Shown piece by piece: positions 15,857-24,840 of a stretch of 64,000 bases of DNA. Both the position numbers and the translations under genes were made by a program. The notes under the pieces are model-generated. The model made no database searches, was not told the DNA's origin, and was given only the letters and a program-made list of their open reading frames with translations. The stretch is from the NCBI RefSeq assembly GCF_002090155.1, contig NZ_BBRM01000007.1, positions 116,706 through 180,705 on the forward strand, given 5' to 3'. Every line of letters starts with the position of its first letter. Positions within the stretch are counted from its first letter, which is position 1. Origin of the DNA: Demequina sp. NBRC 110056. Lineage in GTDB: Bacteria; Actinomycetota; Actinomycetes; Actinomycetales; Demequinaceae.

Positions 15857-17509
15857 GTGGCCGACAATGACGTGACGCCCGAACCCCTTGTCATCCCGGA
15901 GCGCAAGATCCCGTGGCCGACCACCATCAGCGCTGAGGCCCTGCAGATGTCGCAGTTTCTCTACGGGCTGCCGCGCACTCCCGAGCCCCCGGGCACTGAC
16001 GCCGCAGCGTGGGCCCGGATGCTCAAGGACTCCGCGCCGACAACCCCCGAGCAGATTCTCGGCACGGCGATGGGAACCGTGGGCGGTGTGCGAACGCAAC
16101 GGATGCTGCCGGTGAGCGAGGTCACGGTCGGGGAGGTCACCGTCTTCACCGCGCCGTCCCCACACGACGACGCCGCCGACGACCGCGTCCTGTTCGCATT
16201 GCACGGAGGCGGCTGGACTGATGGCGGCGGCGAGGTAAGCCGAGCGGCCGCGAGTCTCGTGGCCACCACGTACGGCCTGCCTGCCTGGGTCGTCGACTAC
16301 CGGATGCCGCCCGAGCATCCGTATCCTGCTGCCCTCGACGACTGTGTCGCCGCCTACCGTGAACTGCTGACCTCTCGCGACGCCAGCCGCATCGCTGTCT
16401 TCGGGATGAGTGCTGGCGGCAATCTCGCGGCGGCGCTGATGCTACGCCTCGCTGCTGAGGGCGTGCCGCTCCCTGCCGCTCTGCTCTTGAACTCTCCTGC
16501 GGTCGATCTGACAGGCCAAGGGGACACTGTGGAGACCCATCGGTTGGGTGACACGATTCCGTCGGGCCGCCTCACCGAGCGCGCACGACTCTACGCGGGT
16601 GGGCACGACGTCACCGATCCTGGCCTGTCACCGTTGTTCGGTGACGTCTCCGTCTTCCCGCCCACCACGTTGATCACGGGCACTAGGGACGTCCTACAGT
16701 CGGACACCGTGCGCCTGCATCGCGCGCTGCGCGAAGCGGGCGTGCGGGCCGAACTGCATGTCTTCGAAGGGGCACCGCACGGCCTGTTCGCCGGACAGGC
16801 CCCGGAGGACCGAGAGGCAGCCAGGGAACTGACCGCCTTTGTGGACGAGCACATCCCGCTGCATGGATTCGAACAGCGCGATATGGCGTTCTACCTCAAC
16901 CTCTTCGCGCCGATGCTCGAGCGGCAGAAGGCCATGCGCAACAGCCAACTTCAGGAGGTCGACGTCCCTCCGGGCGCGCTCCTCTTCCTCGGCGACAGCA
17001 TCACCGAGCAGGGGCTCTGGAGCGAATGGTTCGCCGGCAGTCCGGTTGCGAACCGCGGCGTCGGAGGTGAGCGCTCGGACGAGGTGCTCAAGCGCACCGG
17101 CAGGGAGCTCAACTCGCCAGCCGCCGTATCACTGCTCATTGGTACCAATGACCTGACTGCCGAGGTCGCGGAGGACGAGATCGTCGCCAACGTCGACGCG
17201 ATCCTTTCGCTCGTGCGCGACCGGGCCGGGGATGTGCCAATCGTGGTGAGCTCGGTGATGCCGCGGACGGCGGAGCTCAGGCAGCGGATCGAGTCGCTGA
17301 ACGCGCGGTACCACGAGCTGGCGGCCAAGCACGGCGCGGCATTCCTGGACCTCTGGCGCGTGCTTGCGACTGACGAGGGCGCAATCAAACAGGAGTTCTC
17401 GCTCGACGAGCTTCATCTCACGGGCCCCGGATACGCGGCGTGGGTAGAGCTGCTGCGTCCCGAGCTTGTGGGGTCGCTCACGGACGCTTCGGTGAGTGAC
17501 GCGCTGTAG
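15857..17509 (+). CDS. fused alpha/beta-hydrolase and SGNH hydrolase
   Basis: This 550-residue protein joins two complete hydrolases. Residues about 20-330 form an HSL-type alpha/beta-hydrolase: HGGG at 116-119, Ser185 in GMSAGG, Asp278 in TRDVLQSD, His308 in APHGLF. Residues about 365-540 form an SGNH/GDSL hydrolase: GDSITEQG with Ser381, GTND at 429-432, and Asp517/His520 in DELHLTG. Both triads look intact. The first half is a paralogue of the single-domain protein encoded at 3227. GTG 15857 follows AAGGAG at 15843-15848. No signal peptide is seen. It may remove two kinds of acyl group, such as acetyl and a bulkier ester, from the same imported glycoside; this is inference. Confidence 0.87.
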   Translation: MADNDVTPEPLVIPERKIPWPTTISAEALQMSQFLYGLPRTPEPPGTDAAAWARMLKDSAPTTPEQILGTAMGTVGGVRTQRMLPVSEVTVGEVTVFTAPSPHDDAADDRVLFALHGGGWTDGGGEVSRAAASLVATTYGLPAWVVDYRMPPEHPYPAALDDCVAAYRELLTSRDASRIAVFGMSAGGNLAAALMLRLAAEGVPLPAALLLNSPAVDLTGQGDTVETHRLGDTIPSGRLTERARLYAGGHDVTDPGLSPLFGDVSVFPPTTLITGTRDVLQSDTVRLHRALREAGVRAELHVFEGAPHGLFAGQAPEDREAARELTAFVDEHIPLHGFEQRDMAFYLNLFAPMLERQKAMRNSQLQEVDVPPGALLFLGDSITEQGLWSEWFAGSPVANRGVGGERSDEVLKRTGRELNSPAAVSLLIGTNDLTAEVAEDEIVANVDAILSLVRDRAGDVPIVVSSVMPRTAELRQRIESLNARYHELAAKHGAAFLDLWRVLATDEGAIKQEFSLDELHLTGPGYAAWVELLRPELVGSLTDASVSDAL

Positions 17510-17562
17510 GCGCCGGACTGGCACGGCCGCAACGGGCTCAGGCGCTGTGCCAAACTCTTCCA

Positions 17563-18555
17563 ATGACTCGACCCGTCGGACCGAAGCGCGCCACGAGCTG
17601 GGACGTGGCGCGCGCGTCGGGCTTCTCGCGGAGCACTGTCAACGAGATCCTCAACGGTCGAGGCGACCGGTTCCCTGAGGCTACCCGCGCCCGAGTGCTC
17701 AAGGCGGTCGACGACTTGTCGTACGCGCCGTCGCCAGCCGCACGAGGACTCAGGACAGGACAGGGATCGACGGTCGTTGTGCTCGTTCCGGCGGGCACGC
17801 TTCCCCCGGCGTTCCAAGATTCCATCGTCGAACTGCAGGCCGTCGTCTCCGCACGGGGATTCCACGTGCTGGTGCAGTTTGGAGTCGCAGACATGGACAC
17901 GATTGTCAGCGACCTCCGCAAGCTTGCGCCGGTGGCGATCGTGAACTACAACGTGCTCGCTCCGGACGCGGCGGCTCAGCTGAGGCAGACGGGTGCCGTG
18001 GTCGTTCCTGACAGCGGCGCGTCCGAGGTGGATGAATTCGACGCCTACGTCGGCGCGACGCTCGTCCGGGCGCTCGTGGAGCGTGCTGGGCGGCGACGCT
18101 TGCTCTTCGCTCGTCCGGACGGCGCTCCCGACTACTCGAGCGGAATGGGGCGGTTTCGAGGCGCCTCGCGGGCGGCCCAGGAGCTGGGTCTCTCGCACCC
18201 GGAACTCGTGGAGATTCCCCTGGAGCCTGGCGCTGCAGCTGAGGTCCTCGAGCCAGTTCTCGAGAAGCGCCCGCCTGTCGCGATTGCGTGCCAGGTCGAT
18301 GTCGTGGCACTGGCGGTGCTAGCAGCGTGCAGACAGCTCAAGGTGTCGGTGCCCGAGCAGGCGGCGATCATCGGGGTCGACGCCACGCCAGAGGGCCAAC
18401 TGTGGTTCCCGCGTCTCACGACGCTTCGCATTGATCAAGCTGACGTGGGTCGTGGGCTCGGAGCAAACCTCCTAGGTGCGATAGACCGAGTGGAGCCGGG
18501 TCCGTCTGCCGCCGGGTTCCCTCAACTCCGGCTCGTCGAAGGCGACACGGCGTGA
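17563..18555 (+). CDS. LacI family transcriptional regulator
   Basis: This 330-residue protein has a LacI-type helix-turn-helix at about 11-55 (SWDVARASGFSRSTVNEILN) and a shortened sensor domain ending IIGVDATPEGQLWFPRLTTLR. It is encoded 53 bases after the fused esterase gene and converges with the symporter gene. Related palindromes with a TGTCACG core stand before the esterase pair (15.7 kb) and before the symporter/oxidoreductase pair (20.1 kb), one on each side of this gene, so those are its probable operators. The effector is unknown; a glycoside imported by the GPH symporter is plausible. Confidence 0.88.
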   Translation: MTRPVGPKRATSWDVARASGFSRSTVNEILNGRGDRFPEATRARVLKAVDDLSYAPSPAARGLRTGQGSTVVVLVPAGTLPPAFQDSIVELQAVVSARGFHVLVQFGVADMDTIVSDLRKLAPVAIVNYNVLAPDAAAQLRQTGAVVVPDSGASEVDEFDAYVGATLVRALVERAGRRRLLFARPDGAPDYSSGMGRFRGASRAAQELGLSHPELVEIPLEPGAAAEVLEPVLEKRPPVAIACQVDVVALAVLAACRQLKVSVPEQAAIIGVDATPEGQLWFPRLTTLRIDQADVGRGLGANLLGAIDRVEPGPSAAGFPQLRLVEGDTA

Positions 18556-18583
18556 TGAGGAGGCCCCGGGGAGACTGGGCTCT

Positions 18584-20002
18584 CTAGGCGTGCGCCGCGG
18601 GGCTCGCAGCCGACGTGGCCTCGAGGTGGGCCTCCACCTGTGGGCGGTGACGGTCGACGTTGAGGAACAGGAACACCACGATCGCGAGAACTCCCGCGAC
18701 AAGCGGCAGGTAGACGTATGCCGCTGTGATGGCGAGCCTCGCAGATTCACCCTGGGTCGATGCTGCCGCGTCGTACCCTCCCCAAGCGAGCAGCCAGCCG
18801 ACGACCGCCGCCGACAGGCCGGTGCCAATCTTGAAGCCGAGCGAAGACACGCTGAACGTGAGGCCCTCAAGGCGCAACCCGTACTTCCACTCTCCGTAGT
18901 CGGCGATCTCGGCGAGCAGTGGCATGCTTCCGACTGCAAACGGCACAAGCCCCAGTCCGCGGATTGCGAGGCCTACCAGGAGGACCGGGAGGCTGTCGGG
19001 CGCGATGGCGACGACCGCAGTCCCGAACACCGTGAGGCCAAAGCCGACGAACATCACCGGCCTGCGGCCGAACTTGCCCATGAGCGTGGGCATGAGTGGG
19101 ATCCCGGCCACTGTCGGCAGGAGGCTTGCGATGGCGAGGAGCCCATACAGAGTGGCGTCACCGAGCACGTCGTTCGCGAAGTACACGGCCCCGGCGGCGA
19201 TGAACCCGTTCAGGCCGTTGACCATGATGAACAGCACGGTCGCCCAGAGGAAGTAGCGGTTGCGGAACAGGGTGCGCAGCATCGTGCGTGCGGGCACCTT
19301 GGGGCCTACGCGTGAGCTGTCGTTCGTCACCACACGCTCCCGGGTCCCGGTGAACACCACGAGGGCGGTGGTCACGGCGATCACCGCATAGATCCCCGCC
19401 GTGGACGTCCACGCCGCCTGGTCGTTGCCGAGGGCCTCCACCAGCGGAAGGGTCGCTGTCGACGCGACCAGACTCGTGAGAATCGAGGCGAAGAACCTGA
19501 ATGTGCTCAGGGACACGCGCGTCTTGGTGTCCGCCGAGATCACCGAGACCAGAGCTCCGTAGGCGACGTTCGCGGCGGTGTAGAAGACCGCCATGAGCAG
19601 CGAGTACATGATGATCGACCAGACGACCTTGCCGGTGTCGTTCAGTCCGGTAGGGACCGTGAAGATCCCGACATAGACGGCGCCCATGGGTATGGCGGTG
19701 AAGAGGATCCAAGGGCGCAGCTTGCCCCAGCGCGTACTTGTCTTGTCGATGAGGACGCCGATCACGAAATCGGTGACGCCGTTGAGTAGCTGTCCGATCA
19801 GCAGGATGGTGCCGGCGATCGCAGCACCGATCCCGGCGACGTTGGTGAAGTAGAACAGGGCAAACGCTGCAACCGTTGAGGTGACCAGCGATTGGCCCAT
19901 GTCGCCGACGCCGTAGGCAAGCTTCTCCTTCAATCGGACTGGTGCGATCGCTGATCCAGTGGTGTGGGAAGCGTCAGTCGTCGGCTCCGTCTGTGTACTC
20001 AT
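18584..20002 (-). CDS. GPH-family glycoside/hexuronide symporter
   Basis: This 472-residue membrane protein has about twelve hydrophobic segments and the features of the glycoside-pentoside-hexuronide:cation symporters (MelB/UidB type). These include KLAYGVGDMGQSLV at the N-terminus, the TRWGKLRPWIL loop between helices 2 and 3, and a FNVAGIGAAIAG-like helix 2 region matching E. coli UidB. It would import a glycoside or glucuronide with a cation. ATG 20002 is chosen because the mature-looking N-terminus starts there; the frame remains open to 20110, but the extra peptide is not family-like. With cytoplasmic UidA and GH3 enzymes in the same island, it is the probable uptake route for their substrate. 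Confidence 0.88.
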   Translation of the reverse strand: MSTQTEPTTDASHTTGSAIAPVRLKEKLAYGVGDMGQSLVTSTVAAFALFYFTNVAGIGAAIAGTILLIGQLLNGVTDFVIGVLIDKTSTRWGKLRPWILFTAIPMGAVYVGIFTVPTGLNDTGKVVWSIIMYSLLMAVFYTAANVAYGALVSVISADTKTRVSLSTFRFFASILTSLVASTATLPLVEALGNDQAAWTSTAGIYAVIAVTTALVVFTGTRERVVTNDSSRVGPKVPARTMLRTLFRNRYFLWATVLFIMVNGLNGFIAAGAVYFANDVLGDATLYGLLAIASLLPTVAGIPLMPTLMGKFGRRPVMFVGFGLTVFGTAVVAIAPDSLPVLLVGLAIRGLGLVPFAVGSMPLLAEIADYGEWKYGLRLEGLTFSVSSLGFKIGTGLSAAVVGWLLAWGGYDAAASTQGESARLAITAAYVYLPLVAGVLAIVVFLFLNVDRHRPQVEAHLEATSAASPAAHA

Positions 20003-20069
20003 CTTCGAGGCGCTTTCGTGCTTGAGGAATGGGGGCAGGAGGTGGAGGTGGTCCATCTGCCGCGTGACG

Positions 20070-20119
20070 GTCACCAGTGACGCGACACGGGTGGTAACGT
20101 ACCATGTCACGTGACACTA
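20070..20119. promoter_or_regulatory. palindromes between symporter and oxidoreductase genes
   Basis: TGTCACGTGACA (20105-20116) is a perfect 12-base palindrome and is followed by CTAG. Its reverse complement shares TAGTGTCACG with the box at 15704-15713. GTCAC-CA-GTGAC (20070-20081) is a second inverted repeat. The site is central to the divergent promoters of the GPH symporter and the Gfo/Idh/MocA gene. Confidence 0.65.
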
Positions 20120-20162
20120 GCGAGACGGCGCGCACTGTGGCGCTGTGCCGAGGGAGGCAAGG

Positions 20163-21173
20163 ATGCGCATCGGGATCGTCGGTACCGGCTCGATCAGCCG
20201 TGCCCTTGGCGCAGACGTTGCCCTCGTCGATGGTGTGACGGTGTCTGCGGTGGCATCTCGGAGCTCATCGCGCGCCCGCGCTCTCGCGGCGACCCTGAAG
20301 GCCCCCAGCTTCTACGACCGGGTGGACGACCTCCTCGCTGACACCGCGGTCGATCTGGTGTACGTCGCGACACCGACGAGCACGCACAGCGACATCGCCG
20401 TGCGGACACTGCGAGCGGGCAAGCACGTGCTGGTCGAGAAGCCGCTGGCGGCCCACCCGGTCGAAGCTGCGCGGATCGCTCACGCGCAGTCGGAGTCCGG
20501 ACTCTTCGCCATGGAGGCCATGTGGATGAAGTTCGCCGACGGCTACCGGGCGGCGATGGCCTTCGTGCAAGGCGAACGTCTTGGTACGCCCCGGAGCCTC
20601 CGCGCGGCGTTCGGGATACCCGCCGGCGCGGCACGGCCGTTGCCCGGCACCACCCTTGACCAAGGCATCTACGCCATTGCGATGGCGCACGATCTCTTCG
20701 GAGAGCCGGCCGGCGTTCACGCCGTGGGAACGGTCCTGGACGGTGTGGATGCCACGGTCTTCGCGCAACTTGAGTTTCAGGACGGGGTGGTCGCACAGAT
20801 CGCGTCGTCACACCGCGAGTACATCGCGCCGTCAGCGGCCATCAGCGGCACGAAAGGGTGGCTCGAGATCCCCGCACCGTTCTGGACGCCGCTCGCACTG
20901 CGGATCCACAGCGGCACCGACCCGCTCAGTGCGCTGTTCGGCCCCGAGACGCTCTCGTACCCGGTCCAGGGCAACGGATACGTTCCGATGATCTCTGCAG
21001 TCGCTGAAGCCATCGGCAAGGGCGCAACCGAGCACCCGCTGCATACCTTGCGCGATGCGACCGCTTCCCTCCTCACCGCCACGCGCATCCGCGAAGCGCT
21101 CCTGCCCGTTCGCGTCGCGCCTCGCGACGTGCCTGTCCGCCCACCAGCTGCGACGCACGGTCGCACCGCGTAA
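20163..21173 (+). CDS. Gfo/Idh/MocA family oxidoreductase
   Basis: This 336-residue protein has an N-terminal Rossmann fold (MRIGIVGTGSISRAL), the family EKP motif (LVEKPLAAHP) after the dinucleotide domain, and a C-terminal GFO_IDH_MocA beta-sheet domain (GIYAIAMAHDLFG). Members oxidise or reduce sugars and cyclitols with NAD(P). ATG 20163 is preceded by AGGGAGG. It is divergent from the symporter gene and lies 49 bases upstream of the second GH3 gene, so it probably works on a sugar freed by that enzyme or modifies the imported substrate. The substrate is not identified. Confidence 0.85.
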   Translation: MRIGIVGTGSISRALGADVALVDGVTVSAVASRSSSRARALAATLKAPSFYDRVDDLLADTAVDLVYVATPTSTHSDIAVRTLRAGKHVLVEKPLAAHPVEAARIAHAQSESGLFAMEAMWMKFADGYRAAMAFVQGERLGTPRSLRAAFGIPAGAARPLPGTTLDQGIYAIAMAHDLFGEPAGVHAVGTVLDGVDATVFAQLEFQDGVVAQIASSHREYIAPSAAISGTKGWLEIPAPFWTPLALRIHSGTDPLSALFGPETLSYPVQGNGYVPMISAVAEAIGKGATEHPLHTLRDATASLLTATRIREALLPVRVAPRDVPVRPPAATHGRTA

Positions 21174-21222
21174 CGCACGCGCAAACACCGCCACCCCACC
21201 TCAACAAGGACTGAACACCACC

Positions 21223-23475
21223 ATGAGCCAGCAAGACTCGCCGGACCCCACATCTCTGCCCCTCGACACGCGCATCGGGCTCACGAGCGGAGCCGACTTT
21301 TGGACGACGCGGGCAGCCCCAGGCGTGCGCGCAGTGTCGCTGGCTGACGGCCCCAACGGAGTCCGTAAGCAGGAAGGAGCCGCTGACCACCTCGGGTTGA
21401 ACGCGAGCTTGCCCGCGACCTGCTTTCCTCCGGGGCCCGGGATGAGCCAGACGTGGGACGCCCCGCTGATCGGCCGGGTGGGCGAGGCCCTCGCTGCCGA
21501 GTGCCACGAGCTCGGCGTGGACGTACTTCTCGGTCCCGGGATCAACATCAAGCGCGACCCTAGGGCCGGTCGCAACTTCGAGTACTTCTCCGAGGATCCG
21601 ATCGTGTCGGGGTACCTTGCCGCCGCGTGGGTCAAGGGCCTGCAGTCGCGGGGCATCGGAGCGTCCGTGAAGCATTTCGCCGCGAACAATGCGGAGTTCG
21701 GCCGCATGTTCATGAGTTCCGACCTCGAGGAGCGGACGCTGAGGGAGATCTACCTTCGTGCATTCGAGCGGGTGGTCCGGGACGCCGAGCCATGGACCGT
21801 GATGGCGGCGTACAACCGTGTGAACGGCGTCTTTGCAACAGAGAGCCGATGGCTGCTCACCGAGGTTCTCCGAGACGAGTGGGGATTCGATGGCGTGGTT
21901 GTCAGTGATTGGGGTGCCGTGTGGGATCGCGTTGCGTCGCTCTCCGCGGGCCTTGACCTTGACATGCCCGCGAACCCCCGCCACGTGGCGGAGGTCGCCG
22001 ACGCGGTCCGCGACGGCTCGCTCGGCGAGGACGTTGTCGACGTCGCGGCGCGAAGAATCATCGCTCTCTCGCGCAAGGCCTCCGCTCGCGCCGTGCCGCG
22101 GGAGGCGGTGGACTTCGACGCCCACCACGCGCTGGCGCGAGAGGTCGCTGGAAAGGCGATCGTCCTTGCCAAGAACGACGGCGGGCTACTACCTCTCCCG
22201 CCGTCGGGCACCGTTGCCGTGGTCGGGACGTTCGCTTCGTCGCCCCGGTTCCAGGGCGGCGGCAGCTCCAACATCAACCCTACTCGTGTCGACCTCCCGA
22301 TCGACGCCATCCGCGCGGCGGCCCCGGACGCGACCGTCACCTTCGAGGAGGGCTCTGGAGATTCCTCCAGCGTCGCAGCCGCCGCTCAAGCTGCGGCGTC
22401 GGCGGACGTGGCCGTGCTGTTCGTCGGACTGGCTGATCGCGATGAGTCAGAGGGCTTCGATCGTGACCACATCGACCTCCCGGCAGAGCAGCTCGAACTC
22501 ATTGATGCAGTGCTCGCTGCTCAGCCGCGCACGGTCATCGTGCTCTCCCACGGTGGGGTGGTGCGCGTCAGACCGTTCATCGACCGGGTGCCTGCACTAC
22601 TCGACTGTGCTCTCCTTGGCCAGGCGGGCGGTGGAGCCATCGCCGACGTTCTCTTCGGAGCGGTCAACCCCTCCGGCCGGCTTGCGGAGACCGTTCCCAG
22701 GCGTCTCGAGGATGCCGGGTCGTACCTCACCTTTCCCGGCGAGGGAGGTCACGTCCATTACAGCGAGGGAATCTTCGTCGGTTATCGCTGGTACGACGCT
22801 CGAGCCATGGATGTCGAGTTCCCCTTCGGCCATGGTCTGTCCTACACCTCGTTCGAGTACGCATCCGCGGGAGTCTCGGTCGACCCAAAGGTGTTGACGG
22901 TGGCAGTGGAGGTCACGAACACAGGACCTGTGCGGGGACGTGAGGTGGTCCAGGTGTACACCGGCCACACCGCCTCGGCCTTGGTCCGGCCGCCTCGCGA
23001 GCTCAAGGGATTCGCGGTCGTTGAGTTGAGTCCGGGCGAGTCGTCTGAGGTCACCGTCACCATTCCGCTTGAGGACATGAAGATCTGGCACGAGAGGACA
23101 TCGACCTGGAAGCTCGAGCCGGGCACGTATCAGATCGAGGTCGGGGCCTCATCGCGAGACATCCGCACTGCTCAGACGATCGACCTCCCTGGAGACAGCT
23201 TCCACGTCCCGATCTCCTTGGAGTCGACGCTCGCCGAGGTCGCGATGCACCCGGGTGGCATGGAGGTCATGGGGGCGCTGTTCGGTGCGGGGCCGTCCCC
23301 GCTCGAGGACCCGGCGGACGATGCCGGCTCATTCGGAATGGACCTACAGAAGACAGCCGTGTCCATACCCCTGCGCGTCGCACTCGACTTCGCAGGTGGG
23401 GCGATTGACCATGCAGAACTCCAGCGGGTCATCGCGCGTGCGAACGACAGTGCTCGCGAGCCAGGACGCGGGTAG
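21223..23475 (+). CDS. GH3 beta-glucosidase-like enzyme
   Basis: This 750-residue GH3 protein has the N-terminal barrel with ADGPNGVRKQ, KRDPRAGRNFEYFSEDP and KHFAANN motifs. The nucleophile is Asp229 in VSDWGAV. A C-terminal GH3 sandwich (FPFGHGLSYTSFEY) and a fibronectin-III-like domain (GREVVQVYTGH...RPPRELKGF) follow. It is a full-length beta-glucosidase-type enzyme, unlike the shorter GH3 protein encoded at 12638. ATG 21223 follows AAGGA. No signal peptide is visible. It lies downstream of the Gfo/Idh/MocA gene on the same strand. It probably releases glucose or another terminal beta-linked sugar from an imported glycoside. Confidence 0.9.
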   Translation: MSQQDSPDPTSLPLDTRIGLTSGADFWTTRAAPGVRAVSLADGPNGVRKQEGAADHLGLNASLPATCFPPGPGMSQTWDAPLIGRVGEALAAECHELGVDVLLGPGINIKRDPRAGRNFEYFSEDPIVSGYLAAAWVKGLQSRGIGASVKHFAANNAEFGRMFMSSDLEERTLREIYLRAFERVVRDAEPWTVMAAYNRVNGVFATESRWLLTEVLRDEWGFDGVVVSDWGAVWDRVASLSAGLDLDMPANPRHVAEVADAVRDGSLGEDVVDVAARRIIALSRKASARAVPREAVDFDAHHALAREVAGKAIVLAKNDGGLLPLPPSGTVAVVGTFASSPRFQGGGSSNINPTRVDLPIDAIRAAAPDATVTFEEGSGDSSSVAAAAQAAASADVAVLFVGLADRDESEGFDRDHIDLPAEQLELIDAVLAAQPRTVIVLSHGGVVRVRPFIDRVPALLDCALLGQAGGGAIADVLFGAVNPSGRLAETVPRRLEDAGSYLTFPGEGGHVHYSEGIFVGYRWYDARAMDVEFPFGHGLSYTSFEYASAGVSVDPKVLTVAVEVTNTGPVRGREVVQVYTGHTASALVRPPRELKGFAVVELSPGESSEVTVTIPLEDMKIWHERTSTWKLEPGTYQIEVGASSRDIRTAQTIDLPGDSFHVPISLESTLAEVAMHPGGMEVMGALFGAGPSPLEDPADDAGSFGMDLQKTAVSIPLRVALDFAGGAIDHAELQRVIARANDSAREPGRG

Positions 23476-23601
23476 CGGCGCTTGCGCCCCGCGGCCGGGT
23501 TCCTAGTCCGCCGGCGCGCTCCGCGCTCGGGCAGGCTCGATGCACGACGGGGCTTCCGGACAAGCCCAAAGCAATCCGAGCGGACCAACTGAGGAGCCAC
23601 T

Positions 23602-23748
23602 GTGGCGAAGCTGCCGTTCAACCGAGACTGGCGCCTTCGCAAGACGACCAACCTGTTCGATGAGGTGGGCGGGACGGCTGAGCCCGCCGAGTTCGCCACC
23701 TCGCCGCACGACGTCACTCGTGGAGTGGCCGCTCACTACTACTACTGA
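23602..23748 (+). pseudogene. GH2 N-terminal remnant
   Basis: A 48-codon frame starts at GTG 23602 after a good ribosome site (GAGGAG, 23591-23596). The peptide begins VAKLPFNRDWRLRK and has TSPHDVTRG near its end. This looks like the first 40 or so residues of a family 2 glycoside hydrolase, where FNDDW and LPHD motifs occupy the same places. It then stops at HYYY-stop, with no barrel or other GH2 domain following. The most likely reading is a gene truncated by deletion, with its old start site kept just ahead of the dehydrogenase gene. It might still be translated as a leader peptide. Confidence 0.5.
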
Positions 23749-23764
23749 AATGAGGCATGTTCAC

Positions 23765-24793
23765 ATGAGCCCCGACATGCGGTCCGTCATCATCACTGGC
23801 CCAGGCAACCTCCAGAGTTCTACTGTTCCTGTCCCCACGATCGGAGCCGACGACGTCCTCGTGCGGATCCGCGCGTGCGGAATCTGCGGTGCCGACCCGC
23901 ACGCGCTTGCCGAAGGTGGCATCCCCGCCGGCACGCCGGAAACCCCTCTCGGGCACGAGCCGGCAGGCGAGGTCGTCGAGGTGGGGGTGGCCGTCACTGG
24001 GCTCGCGGTCGGTGACCGCGTGGTGATCGATCCTACGGGCGTCGCCGATGCGATCATCGGCGGTGGAGGACCTCAGGGCGCCCTGAGTGAGTTCATCGCA
24101 GTCCGGAAGGCCGATGTAGGGCGCAACATCATTCCCTTCCCGGCTCATGTGCCCTGGCACGTCGCGGCGCTCGCCGAGCCGCTTGCGGTCGCACGCCGCG
24201 CTGTTGACCGCACCCTTCCTCGGCCTGAGCACACAGCCATCGTGTTTGGCGCCGGACCGGTGGGGCTTGGTGCGCTCCTTGCGTTGAAGGCCCACGGGGT
24301 GAAGCACGTGGCGGTCGCTGACGTTCAAGAGAACCGGCTGAAGAAGGCGCTCGCGCTCGGCGCCGATGCCGTCATCGACTCAAGCCAGGAAGACGTGCGC
24401 GGCCGCCTGATTGGGTTGCACGGTGAAGCGACCGATGCGTTCGGGCGGCAAGGGCTGCCCGGAACCGACATCTACCTGGACGCTGCCGGTGTCCCTGCCG
24501 TGCCAGCGACAGTGTTCGCTGGACCAAAGCTAGGCGCGGTCTACGGCATCGTTGGCATTCACCGCGAGCCGATCACGTTCGACTCGCAGATGATGATTCC
24601 CTCGGAGCTCACCATCGTTCACTCCATGGGTCACCCGACCGAAATGGCCGATGTGATCGTGGACATCGCGGCCAACGTCGACAAGTACGCCCTGATCGTC
24701 AGTGATGTTGTTCCTCTGAGCGAGGCAGCGAGAGCAATCGAACTCGCCGGCACGCCCGGGGCGACAGACAAGGTAGTTGTCACTCTGGATTGA
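23765..24793 (+). CDS. zinc-dependent alcohol dehydrogenase family protein
   Basis: This 342-residue medium-chain dehydrogenase has catalytic zinc ligands Cys38 and His64-Glu65 (RACGICG, GHEPAGE) and a Rossmann motif GAGPVGLGALLALKAHG. The CxxCxxC cluster for structural zinc is not seen. Sorbitol, threonine and galactitol dehydrogenase-like proteins share this layout. The start is placed at ATG 23765, with TGAGG nine bases before it; ATG 23750 and 23777 are alternatives. It closes the catabolic island and is followed by a hairpin. It may oxidise a polyol or sugar released in the pathway; the substrate is unknown. Confidence 0.85.
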   Translation: MSPDMRSVIITGPGNLQSSTVPVPTIGADDVLVRIRACGICGADPHALAEGGIPAGTPETPLGHEPAGEVVEVGVAVTGLAVGDRVVIDPTGVADAIIGGGGPQGALSEFIAVRKADVGRNIIPFPAHVPWHVAALAEPLAVARRAVDRTLPRPEHTAIVFGAGPVGLGALLALKAHGVKHVAVADVQENRLKKALALGADAVIDSSQEDVRGRLIGLHGEATDAFGRQGLPGTDIYLDAAGVPAVPATVFAGPKLGAVYGIVGIHREPITFDSQMMIPSELTIVHSMGHPTEMADVIVDIAANVDKYALIVSDVVPLSEAARAIELAGTPGATDKVVVTLD

Positions 24794-24811
24794 CGGCCCT
24801 TGGGTAGCCCG

Positions 24812-24840
24812 GCTGAGCGGCGCCAAGCACGCCGCTCGGC
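24812..24840 (+). terminator. hairpin after alcohol dehydrogenase gene
   Basis: GGCTGAGCGGCG pairs with CGCCGCTCGGC (11 pairs including one G-T) around a seven-base loop, 19 bases after the stop codon. No T-run follows. It probably ends the island's plus-strand transcript. Confidence 0.6.

Noticed and set aside
3227..17509. The alpha/beta-hydrolases encoded at 3227, 14643 and 15857 as a recent triplication
   Set aside because: Only the proteins encoded at 3227 and in the first half of 15857 share close segments; the one encoded at 14643 has a different loop pattern and is a separate branch.
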